From Saprospirales bacterium (lineage in GTDB: Bacteria > Bacteroidota > Bacteroidia > Chitinophagales > JADIYW01), in the NCBI GenBank assembly GCA_016711605.1, contig JADJSS010000005.1:1-37926 (forward strand): DNA of 37,926 nucleotides, written 5' to 3'. Shown here one piece after another: positions 9,186 through 18,891 of the stretch. The number at the start of each line of letters is the position of its first letter. Within the stretch, counting starts at the first letter, position 1. A model generated the notes under the pieces. The model ran no database searches. It saw only the letters and a list, made by a program, of their open reading frames with translations, and was not told the DNA's origin. A program made the translations under genes and the position numbers.

Positions 9186-10168
9186 GAATTATAATTTTAT
9201 TGGTGAAATGAAAGATTGGAATTGTTAAAGTAAGGATAAAAAATATAGTGACTAATATACTTGTTGCAAAATTTAGTTGTGGTTGAAGTAGTAAAATGGA
9301 AGCAGAAAAGTTTAAGTAGGCATGTAAAAATGGATGTGAATTATGAAAAGTAGTGTAGTTATCTAAGTTGAGTAAATTTTTTAAATGCCAAAATGAAATT
9401 ATACAACAAGTAATACTAATTATTGCAATCCATTTTGGAACGGAAAACTTGTAAATAAAAAAAGATTAAATGCCGTAATAAGTATTTGCAAAGCATAGGT
9501 ATAGTATTTTACTTTTTTTGATACATATAGTTTGTTGTAGTCTGTATAAGTGCATTTGTTTTGAATTACAAATGTAACGGCACCATTTAACTGGTCAGTT
9601 TTTATGTCTTTTAATCCGTTGCTAACACTATTTAACTGTAGCAAAATTAAGAACACTAACAGTACCCAGATTATAAACATCGTTTCAATTTTATAATTGC
9701 CAATAAATGTGATAGCAATACATAAAAGTGAAATAGATAATGCTAGTGAAACTTCAGGAATAAATTTATTTAGGGTGCTGTTTTTACTAAATGCATTATA
9801 AACAACACTAAAAGAAAAACTGCACAGGATAATTAAAAAACTTAAAATGGAAGCATGTAAAAAATACAACAGATATAATGTTAGTATAAAAAAAATAAAG
9901 ACAGAGACAAGTATTGTGTTCTTGTTTATTTTACCTGAAATTAATGGCGTGTTTTTTTTAGATAAAACATCTTTATCAAATTTAAAATCGAAGTAATCAT
10001 TTAAAAGGAAACCGAAATAATGCATAAACAATCCAATCAGTGCTATCATAATAATTTCGATTACACTTATTTTTTTATAAACGAACTTGCTGCAAGAGCC
10101 ATCATTACAGTCGAAACAGCCATTGCTGGCCTGCCTTGAATAAGAATGTTAGTTATAATTGCTGACAT
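9175..10168 (-). CDS. UbiA-family prenyltransferase, frameshifted
   Basis: Three frames join into an integral membrane protein of about 330 aa starting MSAIITNILIQGRPAMAVST at 10168. Both Asp-rich motifs that bind Mg-prenyl diphosphate are present: NDYFDFKFDKD and GLKDIKTD. Eight or nine hydrophobic helices surround them. The breaks lie at homopolymers (seven T at 10070-10076 and an A run at 9457-9463), so sequence errors are likely. The C-terminal frame reads SVPKWIAIIS to FTNKIIIHGR and stops at 9175. The start overlaps the stop of the small peptide gene (TAATG), and the end overlaps the DUF5685 start. The family transfers isoprenoid chains to aromatic or other acceptors. The substrate cannot be told from sequence, and no menaquinone genes are nearby. 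Confidence 0.8.
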
Positions 10169-10287
10169 TAATTAAAATAATTAGTAGAAGTTCTTGACAC
10201 AATGGTATAATTTGAGATTGTAGTTTGTGCGTTTATGTTTAGCACAGCTATAAATAATAAGCTGATTGAAATGATTTTAGTCTTCAT
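10168..10287 (-). CDS. 39-aa secreted peptide coupled to the UbiA gene
   Basis: The peptide starts at ATG 10285-10287. It has a convincing signal peptide (MKTKIISISLLFIAVLNINA) and leaves a mature segment of 19 residues rich in Ser, Thr, Tyr and Asn, beginning QTTIS and ending TNYFN. It has no cysteine. Its TAA overlaps the UbiA ATG (TAATG), and it lies 17 bases after the repeat lipoprotein gene, so it sits inside an operon. It could be a small secreted product, a leader for coupling, or the remnant of a longer gene. The exact start/stop overlap favours a real coding unit. Confidence 0.5.
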   Translation of the reverse strand: MKTKIISISLLFIAVLNINAQTTISNYTIVSRTSTNYFN

Positions 10288-10304
10288 AGAATTGCTTTTT
10301 ATTT

Positions 10305-11327
10305 TTATTTCACTTTTAACGCAATTGCATTTGCTTCTGACCAACAAGTAGTGCAACTACCATCAGGTAATTTATATTTTGTACGGTTTTCCCAATAACA
10401 AGCTTGACTTGAAGCTTCATTATTATCGTAAACTCTACCCACTGAATAAACAAAATTATTATAACCTACAATATCATTTAGCTTTAAGCTGCTCTCATCA
10501 CTATTTGATTGAATTCTGTGTTTGATATTATCTTTCCAGTAGTATAAATCATTAAAAATAAAACCACCAACTGCTACTCCATAATCTGTTACAGTAATTG
10601 CATTTCCTGCTGATATATCTGTTGATTCTAAAATTCGAGCAGCATTGTTGTCCCAATACATTGCTCTAGGAATATTACTAGATGCAGAATGAAATTCGCC
10701 AGCCATGTATATCTTGTTATTAAACGCAAAAATATCATTTGCTTTTCCTAGTCCTAACTGGTAATACAAGCCGTTTTTCCAATATACTGCATAAGTATCA
10801 CCATTAATATTTTTCCAACCAGATACATAAACTTCACCAGCATTTATAGTAATTGCTGTAGCAAATGCATTGTTGCTATTGGCTAATGGTTGTTCAACAC
10901 CATTGTGCCAGGTAAATGCTGTGTAAACAGAATCAGATGAATTATATTTATTAAAAGAAATGTGCACATCACCACTTTGTACTGCAATTCCTGTTGCAAT
11001 TATCGGCGTTCTGTAATAAGGTAATTTTTGTCGAACGCCATTTTTCCAATAGCATGCAGATTCTGATGCTATATTTAAATAACCAAGCACATATACATCA
11101 TCATTATCAATGCATATTGCATTAGCTTTAGATGAAGTATCGTTAAGATATACTAAAGAATCATTGATCCAAAGTGTTGCTATTGGTTTAGTGCTTGGTG
11201 GTGTTCCAATTGTAGTATATCCTACAATGTATCTGTCGAAATTTGGATTTAGTTTATCTTTTTTGCATGCTGAAATAGATGCAACAATTGTTGCAAGTGC
11301 TACTAAAAATTGAGTTGATTTTTTCAT
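10305..11327 (-). CDS. YWKNG-repeat lipoprotein (intact copy), probable beta-propeller
   Basis: The 340-aa product has a lipoprotein signal (MKKSTQFLVALATIVASISAC) followed by KKDK. After IVGYTT it consists of about seven repeats of roughly 42 residues. Each has a strand pair such as ACYWKNGVRQKL, AVYWKNGLYYQL or AMYWDNNAARIL, then an A-I-x-x DDVYVLGY, GEVYVSGW or NKIYMAGE block. The repeat length and W/G positions fit a beta-propeller. It ends CWSEANAIALKVK. It is the only unbroken one of three copies and opens an operon with the secreted peptide, UbiA and DUF5685 genes. The direct-repeat module lies 60 bases upstream. It probably sits on the cell surface. The ligand is unknown. Confidence 0.75.
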   Translation of the reverse strand: MKKSTQFLVALATIVASISACKKDKLNPNFDRYIVGYTTIGTPPSTKPIATLWINDSLVYLNDTSSKANAICIDNDDVYVLGYLNIASESACYWKNGVRQKLPYYRTPIIATGIAVQSGDVHISFNKYNSSDSVYTAFTWHNGVEQPLANSNNAFATAITINAGEVYVSGWKNINGDTYAVYWKNGLYYQLGLGKANDIFAFNNKIYMAGEFHSASSNIPRAMYWDNNAARILESTDISAGNAITVTDYGVAVGGFIFNDLYYWKDNIKHRIQSNSDESSLKLNDIVGYNNFVYSVGRVYDNNEASSQACYWENRTKYKLPDGSCTTCWSEANAIALKVK

Positions 11328-11352
11328 AAAGTATTGTTTAAAAGTGTAACAT

Positions 11353-11417
11353 CTAAACTACAGTAATAATTCAAAACAATAGTCAAAATTGAGTATTCAG
11401 CAGTTTTATTGAGTATT
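11353..11417 (-). promoter_or_regulatory. Direct-repeat promoter module for the lipoprotein-peptide-UbiA-DUF5685 operon
   Basis: On the minus strand, AATACTCAAT is at 11408-11417 and 11388-11397 (20 bp apart). After 26 bp comes GTAGTTTAG at 11353-11361. The spacer between repeats, AAAACTGCTG, is identical to that at 5924-5933. The start codon is 25 bases after the box. Confidence 0.7.
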
Positions 11418-11437
11418 TGGTAAGTTTTCGGTGTGTT

Positions 11438-12197
11438 TCAATAATAAAAACATTTTTTTATTGTCTTATCTTTTGTGGTTGTATTCGTAGTACTGTATTC
11501 TTTTATTCTACCTTTTTCATCAAATACATACTCATATTTTAAGATAAGTGTTTCATTTTTTTCTGCTAAATACGGACAAGGCAAAGTTGTACAAAAGTCA
11601 CTTTTGTAAACAGTCATTGTGTCGGTAATAATTAAATTTTTATTCTCATTTTCTTCAAATAAAAAACCAGTTATATTTTTTTGTAAAGGATTTAATTTAG
11701 TAGAAAAAACACTGTTTACTATTTTTTGTAATTTGAAATCTTCCATCATTAAACATAGTATCATAAGTAATTTGCTTAATGGTATTTTCATTTTCTATTT
11801 TAAATTCATATTTTGATTTTTGCACATCAGATTCTACAGTTTGTAAACTTAATTTATCAGTTGCATCATACACATTCTTAACAAATAGAAACACATTATT
11901 TGCGTAAATTTTAGATTTAAAATCTACCAGTTTTTTTTCGTTTAACAATAAAATATCAGTCAGACTAGAATCTATTAATTCTTTGCGTTGTATTACAATC
12001 ATTGAGTCTCCCAAATAAATATATTCTGTGTAATATGGTTTATTACTTTGTTGAATTTGATAAATTCTACCGAACGCATCGTACTTATAAAAGTTATTAA
12101 TTTCGCCTTCGCTTGTCATTCGCAATTTTCCTTCTTGGTTTTGACTAAAAAGAGTAGATGCTAATAGTAAAAAACATAGCAGTATGAATGATTTCAT
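11438..12197 (-). CDS. Secreted protein with YD-repeat-like motif, frameshifted
   Basis: Two overlapping frames join near 11735 into about 253 aa. The signal peptide is MKSFILLCFLLLASTLFSQN. Near the N-terminus is YKYDAFGRIYQI and near the C-terminus YVFDEKGRIKEYST, both resembling single YD repeats. The second frame continues LQKIVNSVFSTKLNPLQK and ends KKCFYY. It is not long enough to be an Rhs protein. The gene carries its own promoter module (12242-12306) and ends only about 20 bases before the next module. The function is unknown. Confidence 0.55.
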
Positions 12198-12241
12198 AAT
12201 TTTTAGATTTTAGTTTTATAGTTAATATTTACAACGAACTG

Positions 12242-12306
12242 TTAAACTACTAAAATATTTTTTCAATTTTCAACAAATTGAGTATTCAGCAGTTATATTG
12301 AGTATT
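12242..12306 (-). promoter_or_regulatory. Direct-repeat promoter module for the 11438-12197 gene
   Basis: On the minus strand, AATACTCAAT is at 12297-12306 and 12277-12286 (20 bp apart). After exactly 26 bp comes GTAGTTTAA at 12242-12250. The spacer (ATAACTGCTG) differs by one base from those at 5.9 and 11.4 kb. Confidence 0.7.
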
Positions 12307-12402
12307 TGGTAGCTGTGAATTAAAAAAGAAGCCAACTTTAATTTAAGAAACAGAAGTATAGTAAAATAATTTTGATAGTATGTTTAAAACTATTTAAGTA
12401 CT

Positions 12403-13446
12403 TTAATTTTTATTGTTCAATTTTACTAATTCTTCTTCCACATTTTTTAATCGTAGTTGAAGTTGTTGCAATTCAGAATTTTCAAAAGATTTCACGAATT
12501 TCCAATTAATATCCATTTTATCTAATGCATTTGCTTCTATTAATAATTTTGGATGGATTTTTGTGGAATCATTTAGTAATACAATTTCTAATTTTTCTTT
12601 GTTTTCAATTATCGATGCACGGTGTTCAACAATTATTAAATCAGGATATTTACTTTTTATTTTCTCAATATATTTTTGTGCATGGTCGTTCAAGGTTTGT
12701 TGTTTCCACTTATCGTAGGCAATCCAGATACTTGGTAACATCAAAATTATACTTAACATACTGATTAACCATGTAGACGATGTTTTTTGTATTTCATTAT
12801 CATTATTTTGAATGATTTTTGGAAGTTGCATCCAACGTATTAACAATTGTGAACCTACGCCAATAAAAAAAGAATTAATGATATAAAAATAGAGTCCACC
12901 TAAAAACATTTGCCAATTTAAATTAGCTAAGCCGTAACCAGCAGAACACAATGGTGGCATACATGATGTTGCGACTGCCACACCAGCTATAACTTTTGTT
13001 CCATCTTTTTTAATGATACCTAGAAATCCTGCAAGTCCACCAAAAAATGCTAACATGACATCAAAAATAGTTGGATGTGTGTAATCATTTAGGATATTGG
13101 TTGAATTATGAAATGGTGATATTAAAAAGAATATGGTGGAAGAACATAAGCTAATCAACAAAGCAAATACATAATTTCTAAATGACTGATAAATACTAAT
13201 TTTATCACTGATACTCAAACCAAATGCAATTCCAACAACCGGTCCCATTAAAGGTGAAATCAACATAGAGCCAATAATAGCAGTAATATTATTATTAGTT
13301 AATCCAATACACGCCATAATCATTGCAAAAAACAAAAGCCACATATTGTGACCTGTAAATTGAATACCGTCCTTAATTTCATTAAGTGTAACGTCGATAT
13401 TTTCTTCTAAGGGTAAACCAAATGATTCTTTAATTTTTCGGAGCAT
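12403..13446 (-). CDS. DUF389 family membrane protein
   Basis: A 347-aa protein with six or so hydrophobic helices between about residues 35 and 240. The conserved DUF389 (TIGR00341-type) core is clear: GSMLISPLMGPVVGIAFGL, then GGLAGFLGIIK, GVAVATSCMPPLCSAGYGLA and a final helix. A soluble C-terminal region of about 110 residues ends in a short coiled-coil-like stretch (QLQLRLKNVEEELVKLNNKN). The family is of unknown function, perhaps transport. The gene stands alone and intact. The promoter module for the next minus-strand gene lies between it and 12197. Confidence 0.85.
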   Translation of the reverse strand: MLRKIKESFGLPLEENIDVTLNEIKDGIQFTGHNMWLLFFAMIMACIGLTNNNITAIIGSMLISPLMGPVVGIAFGLSISDKISIYQSFRNYVFALLISLCSSTIFFLISPFHNSTNILNDYTHPTIFDVMLAFFGGLAGFLGIIKKDGTKVIAGVAVATSCMPPLCSAGYGLANLNWQMFLGGLYFYIINSFFIGVGSQLLIRWMQLPKIIQNNDNEIQKTSSTWLISMLSIILMLPSIWIAYDKWKQQTLNDHAQKYIEKIKSKYPDLIIVEHRASIIENKEKLEIVLLNDSTKIHPKLLIEANALDKMDINWKFVKSFENSELQQLQLRLKNVEEELVKLNNKN

Positions 13447-13530
13447 TCTCTACTTTTGTGATGTAAATATATGCATTAAAAGAATCAATAAAAATTTGAA
13501 TTTTAATTTAGATTCAGAATTTTGTTGGAG

Positions 13531-14788
13531 TTATATCAAGAAATTAAACAACATTGGATTGTCGTTGAGTGGCACAAAATCAACTTTGTATTTTTTCATA
13601 CGATTAATGAGCGGCTCGTAATCTTCCTTATTTTTTAATTCAATACCAACTAAAGCTGGTCCACTTTCTTTGCTGTTTTTCTTGGTGTATTCAAACAAGG
13701 TAATATCTTCGTTTGGTGATAATACTTTAGATACAAACTGCTTCAACGCACCGGCACGTTGCGGAAATTTGATAATAAAGAAATGTTTCAAGCCTTCAAA
13801 AATCAATGAACGCTCTTTAATATCTGGCATTCGTTCAATATCGTTGTTGCCACCACTGATAACACAAACAACTATTTTACCTTTTATTTTTTCTTTATAA
13901 TAATCCAATGCAGCAACAGATAGAGCACCTGCTGGTTCCAGTACAATTGCATCTGAATTATACAATTGCATGATTTTTGTACAAATTCTTCCTTCAGGAA
14001 TCAAAACCACATCTTCTAAATAGTTTTTACAAATCTGAAATGGAATTTGTCCAACTTGTTTTACAGCAGCACCGTCAACAAAATTGTCGATTTTATCTAA
14101 TGTAATAATTTTATTTTTTTCGATAGATACTTTCATGGCCGGCGCACCTAATGGTTCTACACCAACAATTTTTGTATTTGGTGAAAACTCTTTAAAATAG
14201 GTAATTAAACCTGCACTCAATCCACCACCACCGATAGGCACAAACAAATAATCAATTTTCTTTTTACCAATTTGTTCTAAAATTTCAATACCAACCGTAC
14301 CTTGTCCTTCTACAATTAATTTATGATCAAAAGGTGGTACAAATATTTTATTGTGGTGATGTACATATTTCAACGCGGCACTTTTTAGCGTCGTCATAGG
14401 TATCGCCAGACAATACAATTTCAATATAATTTTTACCAACTCTTCTTACTGCTTCTACTTTCTGTTTTGGTGTTGGAGTTGGCATAAAAACGATGCCTTT
14501 AATTTTTAATAAATTACAAGAATAAGCAAAACCTTGTGCGTGGTTGCCTGCAGATGAACAAACAACACCTTGCTTTTTTTCTGCAGCAGAAAGCTGAGAA
14601 ATGAAATTATAGGCGCCACGAATTTTGTAAGAACGAACTGCCTGCAAATCTTCTCTTTTAAGAAATACTTTTGCACCTGTTTCGTCAGAAAGAATTTGAT
14701 TTAATTTTAAAGGTGTTACTTCACTGATACCTTCTAGATTTTTTTTGGCTTGGATAATTCCTTTTACGGATGGCTGTGTGGTTGACAT
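13531..14788 (-). CDS. ilvA: Threonine dehydratase (threonine ammonia-lyase), frameshifted
   Basis: Joined length is about 419 aa, the usual size of the Bacteroidota form. It converts threonine to 2-oxobutanoate, the first step to isoleucine, using PLP. Visible motifs are KREDLQAVRSYKIRGAYNF with the PLP lysine, CSSAGNHAQGFAYSC for phosphate binding, PIGGGGLSAG, and CVISGGNND. The C-terminus has one ACT-like regulatory domain (HFFIIKFPQRAGALKQFV onward), suggesting allosteric control. A frameshift near 14380 falls in an A run (GCTAAAAAGTG). The catalytic residues on both sides are intact, so an error is more likely than decay. No other branched-chain genes are adjacent. Confidence 0.85.
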
Positions 14789-14805
14789 ACTACGAAAATA
14801 GTAAT

Positions 14806-14837
14806 TAGTCGTGAGTCGTGAGTCGATAGTCGTGAGT
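14806..14837. repeat. Intergenic heptamer tandem repeat (GTCGTGA type)
   Basis: About four units of a 7-base repeat (GTCGTGA, with one GTCGATA variant) lie between the divergent ilvA and L,D-transpeptidase genes. Similar 7-base arrays lie at 17064-17094, 21203-21288 and 29562-29593. Confidence 0.6.
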
Positions 14838-14927
14838 TTTTTTGCTGGAAAACATTTTATTAATAAAAATTAAGAAAAACATTAAAATAAAAACGATGAT
14901 TTAGAGTAATGTAATTCAAAAAAAATC

Positions 14928-15445
14928 ATGAAACCATTGGTACTTACTTTTTATTGCACTTTATAATTTGCACAAATTGCAGTAGCAAATTAACTTCAGA
15001 AAATAATAGAATAATTTCAAAAGATGTAATTATAGACAGTATAGTAGTTTTAAAATCAGCTAGAGAAATGGCTGTATTTTCTAAAAAAGAAAAAATTAAA
15101 ACTTATACTATTGCACTAGGCAAAACACCAATTGGTAAAAAGCAATTTGAAGGCGATGGCAAAACACCAGAAGGATTGTATTTTATTGATAACAAAAGTG
15201 CAGTGAGCAAATATCATAAAAATTTAAACATATCTTATCCAAATAAAGACGATATAAAGAATGCAACTGCTAGCGGAAAAAGTGCAGGTGGTGAAATTAA
15301 AATACATGGTTTGCCAAATGGAATTCATCTTGAAAATTATGTTATTACAGATTGGACTTTAGGTTGTATTGCTTTAACCAATGATGAAATTGATGAATTA
15401 TTTCAGCATATAAAGCTAGGCAGTCCGATTTTAATACTACCTTGA
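14928..15445 (+). CDS. L,D-transpeptidase (YkuD domain) lipoprotein-like, frameshifted at the signal
   Basis: The catalytic domain is complete: KIHGLPNG, then WTLGCIALTNDEID, matching the YkuD HG...(S/T)xGC(I/V)R/A pattern with the nucleophilic Cys. The family forms or edits 3-3 cross-links, or attaches proteins to peptidoglycan, in the periplasm. The open frame starts at 14954 without a full signal. Reading from ATG 14928 gives MKPLVLTF, and a shift near 14953 leads into LLHFIICTNC, which together look like a lipoprotein signal. The product is about 171 aa. A DUF1761 gene follows 59 bases downstream. Confidence 0.75.
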
Positions 15446-15504
15446 TTTATCATTCAAACTTCCAAAAAAAAACACTACATTTAAATAACCAAATAAAATT
15501 ATTT

Positions 15505-15915
15505 ATGGAAGGACACACAAATTGGCTGGCACTTGTAGCAGGTGTTGTAGCTACACAAATTATCGGATTTATCTGGTATCATCCAAAAGTTTTAGGAACT
15601 ATATGGAAACAAGAAATAGGTATGTCTGATGAACAGCAAAAGAAAACCAATATACCATTGACGATGATTTTATCGATTGTATTGATGTTTGGAGTTGCTT
15701 ATGCACTAAAATATGTAGCACATGGTGAAGTTGAACATCAAACATTTAAACATGGTGCCTACCATGCTTTAATGGATGGAGCACTATTACTAATACCAGC
15801 AATAGTGATAATATCTCTTTATGAGCAAAAAAGTATTAAATACGCTGGAATTACTATTGGATATTGGCTATTAAATTTAGCTGTTATTGGTGGAATAATT
15901 AGTTGGTGGCGATAG
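15505..15915 (+). CDS. DUF1761 family membrane protein
   Basis: The start is set at ATG 15505 (MEGHTNWLALVAGVVATQIIG); the upstream part of the open frame is not membrane-like. The 136-aa protein has four hydrophobic helices and the family's GFIWYHPKVLGTIWKQEIG motif after the first. The C-terminus is IGYWLLNLAVIGGIISWWR. The role is unknown. It ends one base before the stop of the convergent DUF1569 gene as reconstructed. Confidence 0.8.
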   Translation: MEGHTNWLALVAGVVATQIIGFIWYHPKVLGTIWKQEIGMSDEQQKKTNIPLTMILSIVLMFGVAYALKYVAHGEVEHQTFKHGAYHALMDGALLLIPAIVIISLYEQKSIKYAGITIGYWLLNLAVIGGIISWWR

Positions 15916-16408
15916 TTACAACAAACCAAACTGCATAAAATGATGAGAAATGCTTGTATTGAAAAGTGAGCCATTGTTGTTTATCAATTTCACCAAAAAC
16001 TGGATGAAGTTTAGTTTTAAAAGTTGGTTCGTTTATTATTTTCAAAAATTGCTGAATAGTTTCTTTCAATAAATTTTTAGAATCTTGCAACTCTTTTTTA
16101 ATCAATGGAACTGTTTTATCAACTGGTAAAAATGGAGTTTTAAAGTTTTTAGGCATTCCGAATTCACTCATTAAAAATTCTCGTTGACGTGGTAATTTTT
16201 CAACTGGTGTTACTAATATTATTGGATTTTCTGTAATGGCGAAATTCAACGGAAACAGCAGATGTTCCAACATTTGATGAACGTTCATCAAACCCCAAAT
16301 TGCTTGCTCATCGCCTTTTATAGTATCAATAATTTTTGGAATTGTAATTTGAAAAAAAACTTCCAAATCAATTGACATATCTAAGATTGTACGGTCTTCT
16401 AACTGCAT
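15916..16408 (-). CDS. DUF1569 / DinB-like protein, C-terminus frameshifted
   Basis: About 164 aa. It has the DinB-like helical-bundle hallmarks: WGLMNVHQMLEHLLFPL with a metal-binding His, and near the end HPVFGEIDKQQWLTFQYKHFS. In the frame as given it runs on to 15899. A small shift near 15948 gives HHFMQFGLL and a stop at 15916-15918, the usual ending with the second His pair, and removes the overlap with DUF1761. The family members are metal-binding four-helix proteins, some acting as thiol-dependent enzymes. It starts 2 bases after the preceding gene. Confidence 0.7.
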
Positions 16409-16410
16409 AA

Positions 16411-16662
16411 TTAATACTTTGATTTTCCTAAACTAAAATCAATAGGCACTTTCTTACGGTTGAGTTGATCTTCAAAATTACAAAAAAAACCTTGTTTGTA
16501 TTTTGGTGTTTTAAAGTTGATACTATCTTGTTTTGTTGGTGTTGTTTTCACTAATAAAATGCTTTGAGCAGATATTACAACTTTCTTTCTAACTGTAAAA
16601 GTATCTTGTGCTGTAGAAAATATCCAGCAAAAAATAAGTGATATTGAAAAAAAATAATTCAT
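16411..16662 (-). CDS. Small secreted protein, unknown
   Basis: An 83-aa product with a signal peptide (MNYFFSISLIFCWIFSTAQ) and a basic, beta-rich mature part ending LGKSKY. It starts 1 base after the GGCT gene and stops 2 bases before the DUF1569 gene, so it is in the middle of a three-gene run. I do not recognise the family. Confidence 0.55.
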   Translation of the reverse strand: MNYFFSISLIFCWIFSTAQDTFTVRKKVVISAQSILLVKTTPTKQDSINFKTPKYKQGFFCNFEDQLNRKKVPIDFSLGKSKY

Positions 16663-16663
16663 T

Positions 16664-17056
16664 TTATGGATTTAGAAAATCACCTGATTCTATTAATTCT
16701 GCTTCTGCTGGTAATTCAACATTATAAAAATAGACCCAACTTTCTAATACTTCATTTTCTGTTTTGATTATCATTTTTACGCGTCTGTATTCGTATGGTG
16801 GATTTCCGACACCAATACCTTCGTACTCGTCTAGTTTTTCAAAAGCAGATTTATCTTTAAGTTTGTAAACATCACCAATTACTTCGTGTTGTTCATCATT
16901 AGTTTGTATCAAAGCTGGATACCAATCAATTCTATATAATTGAACTTTTGGCATAATTGCCAATCCAACTAATTCAGCATTTTCGGAAAGGTAAACAGCC
17001 ATTGGATGGCTTTCATTTAAACGAAGTGTTCCGTATGTAAATAAATATTCAGACAT
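16664..17056 (-). CDS. Gamma-glutamylcyclotransferase-like (GGCT/AIG2) protein
   Basis: A 130-aa protein of the GGCT fold. The YGTLR phosphate/substrate loop is at residues 8-12, and LDEYEGIG (about 75-82) holds the catalytic Glu. Length and motif order match the YtfP/AIG2 group. Members release 5-oxoproline from gamma-glutamyl amines, but many bacterial members have unknown substrates. It is the first gene of a run with two small proteins (spacings of 1 and 2 bases). Confidence 0.8.
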   Translation of the reverse strand: MSEYLFTYGTLRLNESHPMAVYLSENAELVGLAIMPKVQLYRIDWYPALIQTNDEQHEVIGDVYKLKDKSAFEKLDEYEGIGVGNPPYEYRRVKMIIKTENEVLESWVYFYNVELPAEAELIESGDFLNP

Positions 17057-17063
17057 ATGCTAA

Positions 17064-17094
17064 AGTTATAAGTAAATCGTTATAAGTTATAACA
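17064..17094. repeat. Intergenic heptamer repeat (AAGTTAT type)
   Basis: Four imperfect 7-base units (AAGTTAT/AAGTAAA and their near-inverse) lie upstream of the GGCT gene. This is the same kind of array as at 14.8, 21.2 and 29.6 kb. Confidence 0.45.
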
Positions 17095-17123
17095 TAACTC
17101 AAAAAAAACATCTTAAAAAATTA

Positions 17124-17782
17124 TTAAAAAATAACGCCAACAGTAGTTTGAAATAAATGAGTTTGCGTTCGATATTGTTCTTTATAAAAATTTCGAAAAC
17201 CCAAATTATATCTAAAATCCATGATAAACATTGCAACATCCATACCCATACCCATTTGATAACTAAATTGTGCTGGCCTGATTAAATCACGTTTATCTTT
17301 TTTACGTAAACTACTTGTAAAATCTATATTGTTTTGAGTATACTGCGCTTTTATTTTGTTACTAAATCTACTTCAAGTCCTGTATATAAACGCATTTTAT
17401 AAGATGGCTTTTTTACAACTAAACCGCCTAAAACTATCGGAATTCCGATTGTATTATACCTAAAAGTAAGTTTATCGAAAGGAATATTATTACCAAATCT
17501 TGTTGTTAATGTTCCATTTTTTATAAACACTTTTGAATGCATATAATCTAAATCCAATTGCACAAAAACTCTTGATCGAGAAACTCGTACAAACAAACCA
17601 CCTTGATAACCAGACGCAATATCTTTTTGATTATGATTTTTATAAATGAAATAATTTAAATTATAGCCAACATTTAAACCATATTGAAAGTGTATACGTC
17701 CTCCAGTTTTAAACATTTTTATTTCAGCACGGCTAATGCATGGCAATAAGAATAGTAATAATATACAAAGTCTTTTAATCAT
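17124..17782 (-). CDS. PorT-like outer-membrane beta-barrel protein, frameshifted
   Basis: The first frame (143 aa) has a signal peptide (MIKRLCILLLFLLPCISRA) and amphipathic strands such as FQYGLNVGYNLNYFIY, VFVQLDLDYMHSKVF and FRYNTIGIPIVLGG. It stops at 17351 after LYTGLEVDLVTK. One shift at an A/T run restores KAQYTQNNIDFTSSLRKKD, then SYQMGMGMDVAMFIMDFRYN and a final strand FQTTVGVIF, ending at 17124. The joined length is about 219 aa, usual for PorT-type eight-stranded barrels. The strand pattern and terminal Phe support outer-membrane location. The specific role is unknown. Confidence 0.65.
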
Positions 17783-17838
17783 TTAATTATCCTACTAATT
17801 TAACTCTTTTTATTTTTACAAAATGTTATTGTATGTAT

Positions 17839-18882
<1,044 letters not shown>

Positions 18883-18891
18883 AACCAATTT

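Noticed and set aside
11438..12197. Possible Rhs/YD-repeat toxin
   Set aside because: Only two loose YD-like motifs in about 250 residues, with no core hyper-repeat domain or toxin tip, and no immunity gene beside it.
4..12306. Phage or transposon origin for the accessory block
   Set aside because: No integrase, transposase, terminal inverted repeats, target duplication or tRNA end was found. The repeats present are promoter modules.
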